DNA of 64,000 nt, taken from the NCBI RefSeq assembly GCF_036898095.1, contig NC_090763.1, positions 56,787,863 through 56,851,862 on the forward strand, in the 5' to 3' direction. Position numbers and translations under genes: made by a program. How positions within the stretch are numbered: the first letter of the stretch is position 1; every line of letters begins with the position of its first letter. The notes beneath the pieces were generated by a model. It did no database searches. It was not told the DNA's origin and saw only the letters and a program-made list of their open reading frames with translations. Shown one piece after another: positions 52,801 through 58,100 of the stretch. The stretch comes from Palaemon carinicauda (Eukaryota > Arthropoda > Malacostraca > Decapoda > Palaemonidae).

Positions 52801-55073
52801 TTCCTGAGGAACGAGTTGAGGTTCCTGCGGTGTGAGCTGAGAGCGAAAAGGTAGTGGCTGCGCAGAACGCAGTAAAAATCTCGCAAGTTGAGGCTCCTGA
52901 GGCGCAAGGCTAAGGTGTTAAGGTGCTTGCCTTGAGGAGGGTTGAGCTCGCTGCAGCGAGAGCTGAGGAGACTGACTCATGGATGGGAGAGGTTGTACCT
53001 CAAGCGAGTGTTGCCTCACTGGTGGAACAGCAAGTGGAAGCGGAGGAAGAGAGGTATAAGCCTCCTGTTCCCATTGCTGAGGTTGCCTTAAGGAAGGCGG
53101 AGGGAGCTGCACACCACTGGGATCAGTAAACTCATAACGTGGCTCAACATCGTACGCCTGGCAGGTGGTACTGCGGTCAGGCGGAGCGAGCGCAGGCGGA
53201 GCGAGCGCAGGCGGAGGCGCAACCTTCTCAGCCCGACACTCACGCATCAAGACCGAAAGTTGTGACTGCATGGACTGCAGTAGAGTCAACTTGGGGTCGG
53301 CAGACACTAAGGTCTGCTGAGGTAAAGCCTTAACAGCAGAGATCTGTTGCGGCAGAACCTTACTCCTTTAGGCGGAGTGCATTCAACTGATGACTGAGGA
53401 GAGTCAGAGCTAACCCAATGACTGCATCCGGGTTGTTGAACTCTAACTTCGTACGTCTGGCATAGGTCTGGACTTTACGTTTAAGAGGTCTAGAGACCTG
53501 AGACCAGCGTTTTCTCCCCTAAATTTCTTCTGCAGACGAGCAAAATAAGGGCTCAATCGTCTGCGGGTGGGAGTGACGGTCTCGGTAAGACACGCCCACA
53601 ACCACCGAGGATACTTCTGTGCGCCGATCAAGGCCTGCTGAACCCTTTTGTCCTTCGACATTGCTTCTCCCCTGGGCTTGGGAGCTTGCAAGAGGTCCCG
53701 GACTGGGAGGACGACTGGCGCGCACAGAAGTACCCTCACGCACAACACTGACACACTTTGCGCTAATCACTTATCACTTTGATTTTCTGTTTGCACTTAT
53801 TTCACTGAACTCGAAACTTTAAGTGGTTTGTACCTGAAACACGCAATTCTATCCTTTCTCAAAAGTTAGTAATTGCGAAAACAGAATTACAATGTAACAG
53901 AAAAATCTAATGAAAGATAAATAATTCAGTGGCTGGAAAGAGACTAAACACTAGATCACTCTAGAAACGTTTACCTTCTTCCCCTAAAGAGACTAGGGAG
54001 AAGAGCAAAACGATAACAACGTTACTCGCTTGAATGAAACGTTTATCCTCCTCTTTCTCCCTCCGTCTCTATCTCTCTCTCTCTCTCTCTCTCTTGACTT
54101 AGAACCTGAGAGAAGAGCCCAATCATATATATCGTTAAAACATATTATTGTTAAAGGAAAAAACTGAAATATTTCCCAAAATGAAAAGTTCCTTTATTAG
54201 GATTAAAACCATTAAGTTAAGAAAGAATGAACAAAACGCTAGACACGGTTACTCTTACTGCAACGTGAAACCGTGAAAATTCTTTCTCTATCGTAACGAT
54301 AGAGCGCAAGTTGAACGTTCTGAACGTCAACAACTGCAGAGACAAAACAAAACGTTAGTTCAACTTTGAAAACAGTACTAGACTATCAAAGAAATTCTTT
54401 CAAAGACATTAAAATAGCATAATATGTTAACAGGTAAAACCGAAATGACGGGCTCAATGTTAATTAACTTCGGTACCAAGAAAAGACCGCCTACTATTAG
54501 GAAGGTCGAATATAAACAAATATAAAAATTAATTTTAATAAGTTTATAATAAAAGGAAGTTAATCGAAGAGGCCTATAAGAGGCGGAGAGATATAAAATA
54601 AATCTATAACTTTTGTTAAGCAAAATTAAGAAAGAGAGTCTATACTCTCTTAGACACCAACACTTCCGTCTAAGGGAAGGGTCGGCCATTTAAAGGTGAA
54701 AGAGAGTTCATACTCTCTTCGTCACCATAATTAATCAAATTAATTCCAAAAGCTAACTAAGCTAATATAGAAGTTTCCAGTAAAGCGACAGCCGAAATCA
54801 AAGAGAAATACTTCACCAAAGTCGTGAAAATACTCCAAGAACATAAGCGTATCCCAGAACGTCTTGCCGGAAGCACGACAGAGGAAAAATTGAGGAGGTG
54901 TCAACAAGAAGTACTATAGTACCTGGCCACAGGTGGCGCTGGTAAGTACACCCCCTTCTAGTATTGTGATAGCTGGCGTATCCCTCCATAGAATTCTGTC
55001 GGGCAACGGAGTTGACAGCTACATGATTATCGGGTAAGTTTAATATTGAAAAATTTCATGATATAACTTAGCA

Positions 55074-55107
<34 letters not shown>

Positions 55108-58100
55108 AACACATTTTTGTTGAACGATAATAATACAGTAAAAATTTCTGCCACTAACTATGTCATTTACCTACCCCAAAAATGTTGAAAAGAGGATAGA
55201 TTTTTTTAGCCAAAAAAAACTTTTTTTTTTTCCCATTTCAGGAAATGCTCCCGTTTGGTTCCTCCCCACCCACCCCCTGGATCTCAGAAAATGGTGCTCA
55301 ATTATCATAGAATAAGTGTTTAGAATAGTTTTAGTTTATTTACATACTTAGATTTTAGGTGAATTTTTTTGTATACTTATTTTTTTAATTTATTTGTAAT
55401 AAATATTTATTTTAGACTTAGCTTTCATTTACTTTTTTGAAGAATAGAATACTCTTTGAAGTTTCTTTTAATAGTAAAAGGTCGTGAATTGCTTTGTAGA
55501 TGAATTTTTTATGAATTATTTTGGAGCTCGGGTCGAGGTTGACCCATCGATACCTAATTAAGGTGGTCAAATAACGATACCTATCCAGGGTTAAAAGAAG
55601 TCAAATCATTTATTATTTGTTGCACAGAGGTTCTTTTATCTGAAAGTTCAAAGTCAAATAATCTTGTCTAAGAGATTTTACTGAACTCAAATATTGTACA
55701 TTTAACAGTAGATATAATTTTCTTAATAGAATTTTATTAAAGACAGCTCCAACAAACCACAAAGCTAAAATATTGTAGGCAATACATACCCAAACTGAAG
55801 AATGAAACTTATAATTTCATACAATATCAACACCCCTTTCCATATAGTATTTGAAGCATCTGTGGTTAATAATGCAATATACTATAATGAACCATCTAGG
55901 GGATTCTCAAGTTGTATTATTACTTTTTTCTTTTCACTTAAGTTGAGATTAAGATATTATCTGCAAAAATTACTTGGATAACTCAAGAGCCACTTTAACT
56001 TATTTTTTTCTGAATTATAAAACATACTAAATTGATCACTGTAAAAGTTGTTCACCTCCAAAAATTATACCATATCCAACTTTAAAAATAAAACAGTCCT
56101 ATGTCTGTGAGTAATGTGATTAACCACAGTCAAATTCTAGTTCATAATACAGTATAATAAAAATAAAAATAATACAGTATAATAAAAATAAGACTGCTTA
56201 TGTCACAGCATCAACATCACAAAATTCACACGACAAGATAGTGGAACAACACTACTGTAACTTCTTTCAAACATTTATATTCGACAGATAAATGTTTTAT
56301 TTATCAGTGTCATCCATTGCTAGTGTATAATCCCTATTACGGTATACTGTACTTTCTGTAATATCCAGTAATAATAATATTACCAATTACCCGTACGTCT
56401 TTGTGATATCCAATGTCCAGTTCTAATAATATTACCTTTGTCATGCTTAATGTTATCTATCGCGAACCCCTGATGACATTATCGATTTCATTCCCTTTTA
56501 TTTTACTGAATAATTCCTCGGGCTTGTATTCAGTTTCTTTGTCAGTTCACTTGCACATCTCAACACCTACTGTTTAGGTATGCATGCTTTGGTAATTTTC
56601 TCATTTTTTTCACTCTGCCTCATTATTCTTAGCATTTCCTTTGTCTAAGTCATTCTATCAAAAATCTTTTCAGTCTATCTTTTTATTCCCCAGCTTATGC
56701 ATTAAAAATGTTTCTTCTTCCACTACCAAATACTGAATACAGTCTACGATAAATGCGATATAGTACAGTATAGTATAGCTAAGATTCCGTTAACTAATTA
56801 TTAATTATACTTAAAGTAAAGGCAACTGCAAGAATGAATAACAGATATAAAAAGAATTCAAAATTGCAATAGCAGAGCAAGCTGTACCCAAAAAGGTCAA
56901 TGATAAATTTACATACAGAATAACATTGCTGGCTGGGGGTTCCAAAGGAAGTTGCCAGGATAGGACACCACGCTGCTGTCGAACGACCACCAACAATGGA
57001 TTCGTGTAGTCAGAATCAGCACTGCTTACAGTTACACGCACTGCTTTTTTCTGGAAGAAAAAAACTTTAATTTGAACCGATATATTAACGTAACTAAAAC
57101 ATATAAACAGAAGGCTATATACAGTAAATTCTGTAATGTAGTATAACAATCTTTAAAGCAATTTGTATTTTTACTAACTATACAAATCTGAGACCTTGAA
57201 TAGCAGTCTAACATTGGCAAAGCTGAAACAGCCATTAAACTTTTAACAATAGTTCTCTTTCTTGAGGGTACATTCGGGCACCCTATTCTATCTTATTTTT
57301 CTCCTTTTTATTTGAAGGTTTTATAATTTATACATGTATATGAAATATCTTTTAATGTTGTTTCTGTTCTTAAAATATTTTATTTCAATTTCTCATTGCT
57401 TCTCGTGTAGTTTATTTATTTCCTTGTTTCCATCTCTCACCGGGCTATATCTCCCTCTTGGAGACCTTGGGCTTATAGCATCTTGCTTTTCCAACTAGGG
57501 TTGTAGCTTAGCTAGTAATAATAACAATAATAATAATAAACAGTTGGCCACCAGGTCCTGCCCAGGCGACATGAAGAGCAACCCTCACTTTGACCTTTCG
57601 CTTCGTTAACTGACAGGGTAAATGTCAATGAGCTTTGGTCCAAAAGGGAACAAAAATCAAGATTCCTGTCAACCCCCTAACATCTGTGAATAGGAATGTA
57701 GATGGAATTAGGGTAGACCATTGGCAATTGGTAAGTCAATGAAGAATCTACAGTATTTTCATATAACATCTGTCCAGTGCATAGACATTACAGTGATACC
57801 TTGGTAGTCAAACGACTCTAAATTCGAACAAATCGGAGTTCGACCAAAAAATTAGAGTAATTTTTGCTGCGGTGTTCGAACAAAAAATCGGAACTCGAAC
57901 ACAGCCGAAGCCGTGGCCGAGTGAGATGAGCGGCCATCTCGGCTACTCTCGCCTGGTCGGGTAGCATCATTTCAAGAGAGATCGTCAGTCCGACAACACG
58001 TGTTGAGAATTTATTGTGATTTAGTGCGTTTTATTGTCTTGTTTTGCTGATAATAATGGGCCCCAAGAAAGTTAGTGATAAAGGGAAGGATAAGAGGAAA

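Larger units (their letters stand above)
48384..55053 (-). mobile_element. DIRS-like retrotransposon copy B (6.67 kb)
   Basis: Inverted relative to copy A and colinear with it over the whole length, with the same two ends, the same internal complementary region (48610-48715), the same truncated RT and the same satellite. It lies between SID-1 exons 2 and 3, in the gene's sense orientation, and interrupts a piggyBac-like element. Its recombinase is more decayed than that of copy A; satellite and gag repeat numbers differ. Divergence looks like a few percent by eye. Confidence 0.93.

Noticed and set aside
56912..56917. GTAAAT as donor of exon 2
   Set aside because: It gives a phase that does not fit exon 3; the GTATGT four bases earlier fits and keeps the Leu codon.
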